Assembly: GCF_022662105.1 (NCBI RefSeq)
Contig: NZ_JAKMCP010000001.1
Location: 806,001 to 870,000 of the forward strand
Direction of reading: 5' to 3'
DNA from: Aestuariivivens sediminis
Lineage (GTDB): Bacteria > Bacteroidota > Bacteroidia > Flavobacteriales > Flavobacteriaceae
Length of the DNA stretch: 64,000 nucleotides
Positions 53,133-63,877 of this stretch are shown here, piece by piece. A program made the translations under genes and the position numbers. Position 1 is the first letter of the stretch; the number at the start of each line of letters is the position of its first letter. The notes beneath the pieces are model-generated. The model ran no database searches. It was not told the DNA's origin and saw only the letters and a program-made list of their open reading frames with translations.

Positions 53133-54791
53133 ATGAAGAAGATCATTAAAGCCCTGAAGCCCTTACTTATTTTTGCATTAATGCTAGCTACTTTTATTGC
53201 CTGCGACAAAGATTTTAATTCCATAGACAGTGATGTTTTGGGTAAATCTAATGCAAATTTCAATACGGCCAAGCTCAGCATTGAAAGTGTTCGTGCATAC
53301 AATAAAAAGTTAAGCAAAATTCAAGTGAATGGTCTAAACTCAAATCTGTTGGGCGTGTACAATGACCCCATTTTTGGATTGACCACGGCAAGTATTGTGA
53401 CTCAAATTACGCCAACTTCCTTTAATCCCGATTTTGGCGACAATCCTGTTATCGACTCGGTTATACTGAACATCCCCTACTTCAGCAGGCAGGATGGTGT
53501 GGACGATGATGGCAATGCGACCTACGTCATGAATAAGCAAGATTCTTTATATGGTGATGAAAACAGTAAAATAGTACTCTCCATTTACAAAAACAATTAC
53601 TTTTTAAGGAGTTTTAATCCGAATTCCCAAAATCAGGAAGCACAGAATTATTACTCGTTCGCCGAAAACACACCGAATATGGCGGAAAACTTCATTGTGA
53701 CAGAAAATGGTGAGGTCAATTTTGATGCCTATAAAGGCGAATTAATATATAGTAATCCTGACTTTTTTCCCAGTAATAATCCGATAATCACAAAAACCGG
53801 TGAAGGAGATGAGGCCAGTCTTAACTATGCTGCTCCAGCTTTAAGGGTGAAATTGGACGAAGCTTTTTGGAAAACAAATATATTGGATGTAGAGGGTAGC
53901 AGTGAACTCAGTAACGACAATAATTTCAAAAATTATTTCAGAGGGCTATATATAAAAGCAGAAGCCATTTCCGGGGATGGCAATATGATTCTATTAGGTT
54001 TAAATTCCACAGGTGCCACCATTACGATTTATTATTCAAAGGATTCGACTTCCGATAGTAATAGTAGAGTACAGTCTACCTATGCCTTTAATTTTTCCGG
54101 CATCAAGCTAAACACCTTAACGAATGATTACAGTACTGCACCGGAACCATTGGTAGACGGCAACAGTACTGAGGGGGATCAAAAACTCTATTTAAAAGGG
54201 ACCGCAGGATCCATGGCCGTTATCGATTTATTTGGCAATGCATATACTTATGGTGAAGACGTGCCAGACGCCCTGGTTGATTTGAGGAATGTATTTCTCG
54301 ATGCAGAAAACAATCCAACCAAACTTATAAACGAAGCACATTTGGTTCTTGTCGAAGACCAATCCCTAACGAGTGGAGAGGACCACAACTACGACAGGCT
54401 TTATACGTATGATATAAAAAATAATACCAAAATCCTTGATTATGATTTCGACCCTTCCGAAAATAGCACCTCACCGGCTTTTTCAAAACTCGTCCATCTT
54501 GGCTTAAGAGACACCTTATCAACAAATCCCCTTACCATCGGGTATAAAATTCGGATTACCGAACATATTAAAAATCTGATATATAGAGATTCTACCAACA
54601 CGCAATTAGGACTGGTTATATCCAACAATGTGAACTATACCAACAATGTCAATCTCTTAAACAGCACCGATGATGTGTCCAGAGTTCCTGCAGCGACACT
54701 ATTAACCTCACGGGGAACGGTTTTATTCGGAAACAACACAACCAGCGATAGCAAATTAAAACTAGAACTCTATTATTCTGAACCCGACTAA
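53133..54791 (+). CDS. DUF4270 lipoprotein
   Basis: A 552-residue lipoprotein (FIAC, Cys24, followed by DKDFNSIDSD). The 'SDVLGKSNANFNTAKLSIESVRAYNKKLSKIQVNGLNSNLLGVYNDPIFG' start and 'ITEHIKNLIYRDSTNTQLGLVISN' block are characteristic of DUF4270. The fold is beta-rich and the function unknown. It is probably exposed outside and co-transcribed with the glycogen-synthase-like gene. Confidence 0.88.
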   Translation: MKKIIKALKPLLIFALMLATFIACDKDFNSIDSDVLGKSNANFNTAKLSIESVRAYNKKLSKIQVNGLNSNLLGVYNDPIFGLTTASIVTQITPTSFNPDFGDNPVIDSVILNIPYFSRQDGVDDDGNATYVMNKQDSLYGDENSKIVLSIYKNNYFLRSFNPNSQNQEAQNYYSFAENTPNMAENFIVTENGEVNFDAYKGELIYSNPDFFPSNNPIITKTGEGDEASLNYAAPALRVKLDEAFWKTNILDVEGSSELSNDNNFKNYFRGLYIKAEAISGDGNMILLGLNSTGATITIYYSKDSTSDSNSRVQSTYAFNFSGIKLNTLTNDYSTAPEPLVDGNSTEGDQKLYLKGTAGSMAVIDLFGNAYTYGEDVPDALVDLRNVFLDAENNPTKLINEAHLVLVEDQSLTSGEDHNYDRLYTYDIKNNTKILDYDFDPSENSTSPAFSKLVHLGLRDTLSTNPLTIGYKIRITEHIKNLIYRDSTNTQLGLVISNNVNYTNNVNLLNSTDDVSRVPAATLLTSRGTVLFGNNTTSDSKLKLELYYSEPD

Positions 54792-54870
54792 CCTAAAATG
54801 GGTTTCAAACCATTTTTGGTAACCCTCATCACTCATTATTTTGAAGACCGGTTCAGCATGTAGTTAATAT

Positions 54871-54878
54871 TATTTTTG
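54871..54878 (+). promoter_or_regulatory. Putative -7 box (TATTTTTG) of glmS
   Basis: TATTTTTG fits TAnnTTTG, 33 bases before the glmS ATG. A TTG at 54841 is 27 bases upstream, slightly too far. Confidence 0.45.
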
Positions 54879-54911
54879 CATATTTGTTTAGGCTATTAAA
54901 ATGTATGACTT

Positions 54912-56759
54912 ATGTGTGGCATTGTAGGATATTTAGGAAACCGAGAAGCTTACCCCATAATTATTGAGGGCCTGAAACGTTTGGAATACCGTGGTTACGA
55001 TAGTGCGGGAATTGCTCTTTTGGACGGCAAAACTTTAAATGTATCCAAAACCAAGGGGAAGGTCGCCGATTTGGAACAGCAAGTGCTTCATAATACAGAT
55101 CCAGTGGGTCATATGGGCATTGGGCACACCCGATGGGCCACACATGGGATTCCTAATGATATAAATTCCCATCCCCACCTTTCCAATTCCGGTAATTTGG
55201 TCATCATCCATAACGGTATTATTGAGAATTATGGATCCCTCAAGCTGGAATTAGTTTCACGAGGTTACTCCTTTACATCAGAAACGGATACCGAGGTTCT
55301 CATTAATCTTATTGAAGATGTCAAACAAAAAGAAAACCTTAAACTCGGCAAAGCGGTACAAATTGCATTGAACCAGGTTGTAGGCGCTTATGCTATAGCG
55401 GTATTTGACAGAACCCAGCCGGACGAAATAGTGATTGCCCGTTTGGGCAGCCCTCTAGCGGTAGGAATTGGTCAAAACGAATACTTTATTGCCAGTGATG
55501 CTTCACCATTTCTGGAGTACACGAAAAACGCCATTTATCTGGAAGATGAAGAAATGGCCATCATCAGATTACATAAAGACATTAAAGTTAGAAAAATTAA
55601 GGATGATTCATTGGTAGACCCCTATATCCAAAGGCTTCAAATGAGTCTGGAGCACATTGAAAAAGGGGGTTTCGACCATTTTATGTTGAAAGAAATCCAT
55701 GAACAGCCGAGGGCCATAAAAGACACCTATCGCGGACGCCTTAACAAGGAACAAGGTTTGATTAAAATGTCCAGCATAGAAGACCATCTCGAAAAGCTTC
55801 TTAACGCCAACAGGGTTATTATAGTTGCCTGTGGCACATCATGGCATGCAGGACTGGTAGCCGAATATATTTTTGAAGATATTGCCAGAATACCCGTCGA
55901 AGTAGAATATGCTTCGGAGTTTAGATACCGTAATCCCATTATTACCGAAAAAGATGTGGTCATTGCCATATCCCAATCCGGTGAAACGGCCGATACCCTG
56001 GCGGCTATAAAATTGGCCAAATCTAAAGGGGCTTTTGTATATGGGGTATGTAATGTGGTAGGTTCCTCAATAGCCAGAGAAACGCACACCGGAGCCTATA
56101 CCCATGCGGGTCCGGAAATTGGAGTGGCTTCGACCAAGGCATTTACCACCCAAATAACCGTATTGACCCTTATGGCACTGCGTTTGGCAAAAGCCAAGGG
56201 CAGTATTTCAGATTCACATTTCAGACAACTGCTTATCGAACTGGATCTCATTCCACAGAAGGTGGAATTGGCCTTACAATCGGACGCCCATATCAAAATG
56301 ATTGCAAATACCTATAAAGACTCCCGTAATTGTTTGTATCTGGGGCGAGGATACAACTTCCCGGTCGCCCTTGAAGGGGCTCTGAAATTAAAGGAAATTT
56401 CCTATATCCATGCCGAAGGGTATCCCGCTGCCGAAATGAAACATGGTCCGATAGCCTTAATAGACGAAAATATGCCTGTGGTGGTCATTGCAACCAAAAA
56501 GGGCCATTATGAAAAAGTAGTGAGCAATATCCAGGAAATTAAATCCCGCAAGGGCAAAATCATAGCCGTAGTCACACAAGGTGATACCCAAGTGAGAGCC
56601 CTGGCCGATCACATTATTGAAGTCCCCGAAAGTTCAGAAGTGCTGTCACCACTCATTACCACCGTGCCACTCCAACTCTTATCCTATCATATCGCTGTAC
56701 TGCTGGGTAAAAACGTAGATCAACCCAGAAATCTGGCAAAATCGGTTACGGTAGAATAA
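54912..56759 (+). CDS. glmS: Glutamine-fructose-6-phosphate aminotransferase
   Basis: A 615-residue enzyme that makes glucosamine-6-phosphate for wall and lipid A synthesis. N-terminal glutaminase: Cys2 in MCGIVGYLG, 'GHTRWATHG' and 'IHNGIIENY'. Two SIS domains follow ('ACGTSWHAGLVAEY', 'SQSGETADTLAAI', 'LGRGYNFPVALEGALKLKEISYIHAEGY'), and the protein ends in 'DQPRNLAKSVTVE'. Length is normal. No glmS ribozyme was seen upstream. Confidence 0.97.
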   Translation: MCGIVGYLGNREAYPIIIEGLKRLEYRGYDSAGIALLDGKTLNVSKTKGKVADLEQQVLHNTDPVGHMGIGHTRWATHGIPNDINSHPHLSNSGNLVIIHNGIIENYGSLKLELVSRGYSFTSETDTEVLINLIEDVKQKENLKLGKAVQIALNQVVGAYAIAVFDRTQPDEIVIARLGSPLAVGIGQNEYFIASDASPFLEYTKNAIYLEDEEMAIIRLHKDIKVRKIKDDSLVDPYIQRLQMSLEHIEKGGFDHFMLKEIHEQPRAIKDTYRGRLNKEQGLIKMSSIEDHLEKLLNANRVIIVACGTSWHAGLVAEYIFEDIARIPVEVEYASEFRYRNPIITEKDVVIAISQSGETADTLAAIKLAKSKGAFVYGVCNVVGSSIARETHTGAYTHAGPEIGVASTKAFTTQITVLTLMALRLAKAKGSISDSHFRQLLIELDLIPQKVELALQSDAHIKMIANTYKDSRNCLYLGRGYNFPVALEGALKLKEISYIHAEGYPAAEMKHGPIALIDENMPVVVIATKKGHYEKVVSNIQEIKSRKGKIIAVVTQGDTQVRALADHIIEVPESSEVLSPLITTVPLQLLSYHIAVLLGKNVDQPRNLAKSVTVE

Positions 56760-56917
56760 TAAGATCTGTCCGGAATTATCTTTAAACTATTATTTCGGAT
56801 AGTTTGAAGGAAAAAATAATAAACTTTGAATCAGAAAAATTTGTAAATTTATAAGAAAATATCTCACCTTATTAAGGTATTATCAAATTAATTGGGGTCT
56901 TTTTTAATACTTTTTAC

Positions 56918-56929
56918 TATGCATGCATA
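56918..56929. promoter_or_regulatory. 12-bp palindrome upstream of TonB receptor 3
   Basis: TATGCATGCATA is a perfect palindrome, 58 bases before the chosen ATG of TonB receptor 3, in the 206-base gap after glmS. It could be an operator; otherwise nothing distinctive is seen in this gap. Confidence 0.3.
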
Positions 56930-56986
56930 ATTTTTATTTATTTTTAAAAACTAAATGGTCTTCTTATGACTTTTAAATACATCTCT

Positions 56987-59806
56987 ATGAAAGCAATTCT
57001 TCCCTTCTTAATTTTGTTTTTTAGTGCAATAGCAACCTCCCAAACTACAATTACGGGTACTGTAGTCGATGACAGTGGACTGCCAATTCCCGGAGCCAAT
57101 ATTCTTGTATTAGGAACCTCTTCGGGGACCGTGACCGATTTCAATGGTGATTTTACCCTGACATACAGTCAAACCCCACCATTTACCATACAAGCAAGTA
57201 GTGTGGGATTTGAAACAGTGACTGTTGAAGTTACAGCTAACAACCAGGTTTTGAATATAGTGCTTGTAGAGGGCACATCGCTGGACGAAATCGTCATTTC
57301 TGCTTCCAGAACCCCAGAACGTATTTTCGAATCTCCTGTTACGGTTGAACGTTTAGGTATTAAGGATATTAAAACTACTACTGCTGTTGATTTTTATGAC
57401 GGATTGGAAAACCTCAAAGGGGTTGATGTCAATACCAACAGTTTAACTTTTAAATCGGTAAATACCAGAGGATTTGCGACCTTTGCCAACAACCGCTTTA
57501 TGCAATTGGTGGACGGTATGGACAACTCCACACCCGCATTAAATTTCCCCATAGGAAATTTGGTGGGAATGATAGAAACCGATGTCCAGAGTGTTGAATT
57601 GTTACCCGGGGCTTCCTCGGCCCTATATGGTGCCAATGCCTTTAACGGGATTTTATTTATGAGAAGTAAAAGTCCTTTCGACCATTCCGGAATCAGTAGC
57701 CATTACAAGCAAGGTATTACGTCCCAGGAATCGGCCGGAGATAATACATACACAGACTTTGGCCTTAGAATAGCCCATAAGTTTTCCGACAAATTTGCCG
57801 CTAAAGTGAATTTTGGATATATAAAAGGAACCGACTGGATGGCCACCAGTGAAGAAGACAAACTGGCCAGAGGATATACTCGAGCCAACCCTGACTACGA
57901 CGGCATAAATCTTTATGGTGATGAATTAGCGGTTTCTTTAAATTTCGACAACATTGCCATTGGGTTAGGCCTTTTACCCCCCGACACACAATTAATGGGG
58001 CAACAGGCCATAACCAGAACGGGGTATAACGAAAGAGATTTGACCGATTATAATGCGGAAAGTGTTAAAGCCGATTGGGGATTATACTATCGCCCATGGG
58101 GAAATGATTTCGAAATTCAATATGTCGGTAAGGTGGGTACAGGTTCTACCATTTATCAAGGATCGAATCGCTACTATATTGATGGCTTTTTCCAGCAGCA
58201 GCATAAACTGGAAATCAGAAACAACAATTTCTTTGTAAGAGGGTATATTGTAACAGATAAGGCGGGAGATTCGTACGACATGACCAACACCGCGAGTAAA
58301 ATTAATAACGCCTGGAAACCACTTGAGGATTGGTATGAAGATTATGCAACTTATTATATTGGAACTTTTTTGACCACATTGGGGATGGGCGGTACGCCTA
58401 ACCCAGGTATCATACATCAAGATGCGCGTGATTTTGCAGATACCGGCAGATATGAACCCGGAAGTCCTGAATACACAGCGGCATTCAACAGGAGTATCAC
58501 GGATCCAAATTATATTACAGGATCTAAATTCCAGGACCAGTCCAAATATTATCATGGCGATGCCAATTACAATTTCAGCCATTTATGGGATGTTGCCGAA
58601 GTGCAGGTTGGGGGTTCCTTCAGACAATACAGTTTGAATTCATCAGGAACCATCTATACCGATTATGACGACACCATAGACTATTCGGAATATGGACTGT
58701 ACACTCAAATTCAAAAGAACTTTGATCTGGATGAAACATTAAATTTAAAATTAACGGGGTCCGTCCGTTACGACAAATCCGAATTTTTTAATGGCTTCTT
58801 TTCTCCTCGGTTTTCCGCGGGATTAACTATAAATGAAAACCACAATGTAAGGGCCTCCGTGCAAACCGGATTTAGAAATCCAACCACCCAGGATTTATTT
58901 ATCGGGTTGGATTCCGGATTAGCGCGATTAATAGGATCAGCTCCGGACAATTTAGATCGGTACTCTGCTAATTACACGACAAGTGCCTTTGCCCAACAAG
59001 TTGTTGGACAGCCCGGCAGCATTACCCAAACCGGAAGGGCCGCCTATGAGAATTCATATACGGTGAGTTCTGTTTTTGCTTTGGCCGACACCGGCGATCC
59101 AAGCGTTTTAGAGGTTGCTAATCCGGACATCGTAAAACCGGAGCAAATCACCACTTATGAAGTCGGGTATCGTGGCAAGATGTATCCGGTTACCATTGAT
59201 TTTAGTGCTTATTATAACACCTATAAGGACTTTTTAACCCAACCTGCTGTGGTGTCTCCTTTATACGGCGATGTAACCGACACTACACCAGTACCTGGTG
59301 TCGGTTTACCACTATCTACCTTGGCCATTGCCAACGGCGATTACGTGATATACAGTACATACACCAACTCACCAGCCGATGTGAGTTCCTATGGGGCTTC
59401 GTTAGGCATTTCAACCAAGATCTTTGGGAATTATGATTTAAGCGGTAGCTATACCTTTGCCAAATTAGAATTTGACCAGGAAAAATATCCGGATTTTACA
59501 ACCAATTTTAATACGCCGGAACATAGAGTTAAGGCTTCTTTTGGAAATACGGCCTTATTTAAAAACTTTGGATTCAATGTAGCCTGGCGTTGGAGTGACG
59601 ATTACTTCTGGGAAGCCACTTTTGGTAATGGTGCCGTACCTGCCTATCATGTTTTAGATGCGCAAATCAATTTGACCATCCCAAGTTTAAAATCCATCTT
59701 TAAATTGGGTGCTACAAATCTCATGGGGGATGAATATACCACCGCTTTTGGTACCGGTTTTATCGGTTCGATGTATTTCGTTTCCTGGACCATAAATAAC
59801 CTGTAA
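56987..59806 (+). CDS. TonB-dependent receptor with CarboxypepD-like N-terminal domain (receptor 3)
   Basis: A 939-residue receptor; ATG 56987 (MKAILPFLILFF) gives a clean signal peptide ending in ATSQ, while ATG 56966 adds seven residues. A CarboxypepD_reg-like domain occupies about 20-100 ('TITGTVVDDSGLPIPGANI'). The plug includes 'VNTRGFATFANNRFMQLVDG' and 'SVELLPGASSALYGANAFNGI', then a long barrel. It has no adjacent lipoprotein partner. Ligand unknown. Confidence 0.92.
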   Translation: MKAILPFLILFFSAIATSQTTITGTVVDDSGLPIPGANILVLGTSSGTVTDFNGDFTLTYSQTPPFTIQASSVGFETVTVEVTANNQVLNIVLVEGTSLDEIVISASRTPERIFESPVTVERLGIKDIKTTTAVDFYDGLENLKGVDVNTNSLTFKSVNTRGFATFANNRFMQLVDGMDNSTPALNFPIGNLVGMIETDVQSVELLPGASSALYGANAFNGILFMRSKSPFDHSGISSHYKQGITSQESAGDNTYTDFGLRIAHKFSDKFAAKVNFGYIKGTDWMATSEEDKLARGYTRANPDYDGINLYGDELAVSLNFDNIAIGLGLLPPDTQLMGQQAITRTGYNERDLTDYNAESVKADWGLYYRPWGNDFEIQYVGKVGTGSTIYQGSNRYYIDGFFQQQHKLEIRNNNFFVRGYIVTDKAGDSYDMTNTASKINNAWKPLEDWYEDYATYYIGTFLTTLGMGGTPNPGIIHQDARDFADTGRYEPGSPEYTAAFNRSITDPNYITGSKFQDQSKYYHGDANYNFSHLWDVAEVQVGGSFRQYSLNSSGTIYTDYDDTIDYSEYGLYTQIQKNFDLDETLNLKLTGSVRYDKSEFFNGFFSPRFSAGLTINENHNVRASVQTGFRNPTTQDLFIGLDSGLARLIGSAPDNLDRYSANYTTSAFAQQVVGQPGSITQTGRAAYENSYTVSSVFALADTGDPSVLEVANPDIVKPEQITTYEVGYRGKMYPVTIDFSAYYNTYKDFLTQPAVVSPLYGDVTDTTPVPGVGLPLSTLAIANGDYVIYSTYTNSPADVSSYGASLGISTKIFGNYDLSGSYTFAKLEFDQEKYPDFTTNFNTPEHRVKASFGNTALFKNFGFNVAWRWSDDYFWEATFGNGAVPAYHVLDAQINLTIPSLKSIFKLGATNLMGDEYTTAFGTGFIGSMYFVSWTINNL

Positions 59807-59825
59807 AATAATTTGTAAACGAAAT

Positions 59826-59856
59826 AAAAGCGCCTTGATCTACAAGGCGCTTTTTT
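59826..59856 (+). terminator. Terminator of TonB receptor 3
   Basis: A 12-pair stem AAAAGCGCCTTG/CAAGGCGCTTTT (59826-59837 and 59843-59854) with a five-base loop is followed by further T residues. Confidence 0.9.
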
Positions 59857-59902
59857 CTTGTCAAAAATGAAAAAAACAACTTTTATTTTAAATTAAAAAC
59901 TA

Positions 59903-59910
59903 TATCTTTG
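59903..59910 (+). promoter_or_regulatory. Putative -7 box (TATCTTTG) of atpD
   Basis: TATCTTTG fits TAnnTTTG, 61 bases before the atpD ATG and after the terminator. No strong -33 TTG was seen. Confidence 0.5.
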
Positions 59911-59965
59911 CAGCGCGAAAACGGAAAGGGTTTTCAATCAATTAAATAGCTTAACAAAAACATAA

Positions 59966-61480
<1,515 letters not shown>

Positions 61481-61510
61481 TCCATAAAAGACAGATAAAT
61501 TCCAAAACAT

Positions 61511-61549
61511 TAAATTCCATATTCCCTAAAGTCCCCTTGAAGGAATTTA
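61511..61549 (+). repeat. Hairpin between atpD and atpC
   Basis: TAAATTCC (61511-61518) is exactly complementary to GGAATTTA (61542-61549), an eight-pair stem with a 23-base loop in the 98-base gap. It has no T-run and may affect processing or the atpD/atpC expression ratio. Confidence 0.4.
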
Positions 61550-61578
61550 GACGTTTAATATTGAAATTTTAAAACCAT

Positions 61579-61857
61579 ATGTATTTAGAAATTGTATCCC
61601 CAGAGGCGACCTTATTCAGCGGAGAAGTAACCAGTGTTGCCGTCCCCGGGGTTAATGGTGAATTCCAAATGTTAAAGGACCACGCCCCTATCGTGTCCTT
61701 GCTAAAAGAAGGTCTTGTAAAAATCTATGGAAATATAGAATTGGATGAAGAGGTTGAACATAAATTTACCAAGGGGGAGAAAGGGACTACGCTGTTGAAA
61801 ATCAACTCCGGAACTATCGAAATGAAAGATAACAAGGTTATTGTTCTTGCAGATTAA
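61579..61857 (+). CDS. atpC: F-type ATP synthase subunit epsilon, short form
   Basis: A 92-residue protein holding only the N-terminal beta-sandwich of epsilon ('MYLEIVSPEATLFSGEVTSVAVPGVNGEFQMLKDHAPIVSLLKEG'). The C-terminal helical hairpin of longer forms (about 135 residues), which inhibits ATP hydrolysis, is absent. The gene ends at a normal stop with no sign of a frameshift. Confidence 0.93.
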   Translation: MYLEIVSPEATLFSGEVTSVAVPGVNGEFQMLKDHAPIVSLLKEGLVKIYGNIELDEEVEHKFTKGEKGTTLLKINSGTIEMKDNKVIVLAD

Positions 61858-61880
61858 GGGCGATCACTCGGATAGATATT

Positions 61881-62012
61881 AAAGGCCGTTAAAAAAGTAA
61901 AGGTACTGTCACGCGGAGCACAGTGGAACTGTATTTAATTGTTGAAAATCAATGATGGTTTCAACACCGCTCAAACTGACAAAGAAGACTTACGACTTTC
62001 TTAACGGCCTTT
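61881..62012. repeat. Nested inverted-repeat element between atpC and the acyltransferase gene
   Basis: AAAGGCCGTTAA (61881-61892) and TTAACGGCCTTT (62001-62012) form a perfect 12-bp outer stem, extended by AAAGT/ACTTT after one mismatch. Inside are GTCA (61908-61911) with TGAC (61977-61980), GAGC with GCTC, and GTTGAAA (61941-61947) with TTTCAAC (61959-61965). The two halves look like inverted degenerate copies of one repeat (TGTCA...GAGC...GAA). It may be a REP/MITE-like element and a bidirectional terminator between convergent genes. Confidence 0.65.
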
Positions 62013-62016
62013 GTTA

Positions 62017-63099
62017 TTACACTTTTATAAATATCTTCCTTCTATACAGGATATAGGCTAAACATAAATAAAAGGCCACCACACTTAAAGCATATAACAA
62101 TGAAGACATGTTATCGCTTATAAATTCATGAACAAACACATGACGATACAACCAAGAGTGAATATTAGTGTCTCCAACCTTCGTTAGATAAAAGGTTTTA
62201 CTGATAAAACTGGATAAAAAGTAAATGGTAATCGCATTCATTCCGGTGTATTTAAAAATAGTTCCAAATTTCACCTTCCTTTCATCACTTAAGTAATAAA
62301 TAATGCTCAGGATGAGCGTTCCCCAACCACTGGTTACCAAAACAAAACTACTGCTCCAAAGGGCCTTGTTTATTGGAAACCATAAATCAAAAATATAGCC
62401 TGTTAGCAGTAAGCCCCCTGAAATTAAAAGTAAAAGTTTAGAGCTTTTAAAGGCACTCAGCACTTTCCCTACCAGAATTCCAAAAAGACAAGTCACTACA
62501 GCCGGAAAGGTACTTAAGATCCCTTCCGGGTCGTAATCTTCTTTCCACATATGGCTTCCTAATACGTTTAGGTCCAGATAATTCGCCCAGTTATTGGGAG
62601 CACGATCAAAGGTTGGCCATTCGCCATTGGGCAATGGCACAAATCCCAGCAACAGCCAATAGCCTATTAATATGCTAACGCTCAGACCCAATAATGCTTT
62701 CCAGTTAAAATTGAGGTATAAAATGGCGGAGATAAAAAATACAATTCCTATACGCTGCAAAACACCAAAAAACCGCAGGGTTTCAAAATCCTTAATAAAA
62801 GGAGCATAGGGTAAAAACAGACTTAAAAAAAGTCCCAATCCAATAAGTTTGACACTTCTAATGGTTATTTTTTTATATGTTGAGGCCTCATTGGCTTTAT
62901 TTTTATAGGCCAGATGAATGGAGATCCCTACGATGAATAAAAAGAATGGGAAAATCAAATCTGTAGGCGTCAACCCATGCCAATCCGCATGTAATAGGGG
63001 CGGATAAACATGGCTCCACGTCCCCGGCGTATTCACCAAAATCATAGCTGCGATGGTAAATCCTCTCAATAGATCGACAGATTCTATTCGGTGTGCCAT
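62017..63099 (-). CDS. HGSNAT/DUF5009-family membrane acyltransferase
   Basis: A 360-residue protein with about ten membrane helices. The N-terminal 'RIESVDLLRGFTIAAMILVNTPG' and 'HADWHGLTPTDLIFPFFLFIVGISI' are the family signature (heparan-alpha-glucosaminide N-acetyltransferase-like). It probably transfers an acetyl group to an amino sugar or polysaccharide, possibly in wall recycling; this is an inference. It lies 43 bases downstream of the response regulator in the same direction. Confidence 0.88.
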   Translation of the reverse strand: MAHRIESVDLLRGFTIAAMILVNTPGTWSHVYPPLLHADWHGLTPTDLIFPFFLFIVGISIHLAYKNKANEASTYKKITIRSVKLIGLGLFLSLFLPYAPFIKDFETLRFFGVLQRIGIVFFISAILYLNFNWKALLGLSVSILIGYWLLLGFVPLPNGEWPTFDRAPNNWANYLDLNVLGSHMWKEDYDPEGILSTFPAVVTCLFGILVGKVLSAFKSSKLLLLISGGLLLTGYIFDLWFPINKALWSSSFVLVTSGWGTLILSIIYYLSDERKVKFGTIFKYTGMNAITIYFLSSFISKTFYLTKVGDTNIHSWLYRHVFVHEFISDNMSSLLYALSVVAFYLCLAYILYRRKIFIKV

Positions 63100-63142
63100 A
63101 TGCTGGTTTTAATTTTTAGGTTTTCAGGACGCTTCCAAAAGT

Positions 63143-63862
63143 TTAAGCCCCACTGTCATTAATATTAAAAATACGTTCTTTGGCCTCCTTTAGGTACATC
63201 CTCCCAATAGGTATTTTTTTATCTGCTATTTCAATCGTATTACCATCTAAGGCCTTCACCTGACTAATAGACACCGTGAATGATCGGTGTACCCGAATAA
63301 AATTGGAGGACGGCAATTCTTCGGTTATGGCCGTTAATGATTTATGGACCACATAATCTCCTAAATTAGTGATAACTTTTATGTAATCTTTTAAACTTTC
63401 AATATAAAAAATATCCGATAAGTAAACCTTGATTAGTTTTTTATTAACTTTTAAAAAAATATGGGGTTCCTGGTGCAGATTAGAGTCACTCGAACCGCTG
63501 GTTGATTGCTTGAGTTTATACACCTTATTTATGGTTTTTAAAAACCGGTTAAATGGGATAGGCTTCACCAGATAGTCGGTCACATCCAGTTCAAAACTTT
63601 CAACGGCATACTCTCTGTAAGCTGTGGTCACCACAATTAAAGGCTTATATCCCAAATTTTGCAAAAAGGTAAATCCGGTCATTTGAGGCATATTGATGTC
63701 CAAAAAAATCACATCTGGTTGGCTCTGTTGAAGCTCCTCAAATGCTTTTAGGGGGTTGTTAAACGTATTGGAAACCTCTATATTATCAAATTCCTTCAAA
63801 TGGCTTTCAATAACTTGAATAGCTAAAGGTTCATCGTCTATAATGGCACATGTAATTTTCAC
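63143..63862 (-). CDS. LytTR-family response regulator (GTG start)
   Basis: A 239-residue two-component regulator. The receiver domain has 'IIDDEP' acidic residues, phospho-acceptor Asp55 (VIFLDINMPQ), 'VVTTAYREYAVE' and Lys in 'DYLVKPIPF'. The LytTR DNA-binding domain covers about 130-235 ('IFYIESLKDYIKVITNLGDYVVHKSLT', 'FIRVHRSFTVSISQVKAL'). The start is GTG at 63862; no in-frame ATG fits the family N-terminus. It is 15 bases after the kinase stop. Confidence 0.93.
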   Translation of the reverse strand: MKITCAIIDDEPLAIQVIESHLKEFDNIEVSNTFNNPLKAFEELQQSQPDVIFLDINMPQMTGFTFLQNLGYKPLIVVTTAYREYAVESFELDVTDYLVKPIPFNRFLKTINKVYKLKQSTSGSSDSNLHQEPHIFLKVNKKLIKVYLSDIFYIESLKDYIKVITNLGDYVVHKSLTAITEELPSSNFIRVHRSFTVSISQVKALDGNTIEIADKKIPIGRMYLKEAKERIFNINDSGA

Positions 63863-63877
63863 GTGATTAATTTTTAT

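Noticed and set aside
54792-54911. glmS ribozyme or riboswitch before glmS
   Set aside because: The 120-base leader has a -7 box but no conserved ribozyme core could be recognised.
58082-58582. 166-codon antisense frame inside TonB receptor 3
   Set aside because: It is a by-product of the receptor's codon use; no recognisable protein and no promoter.
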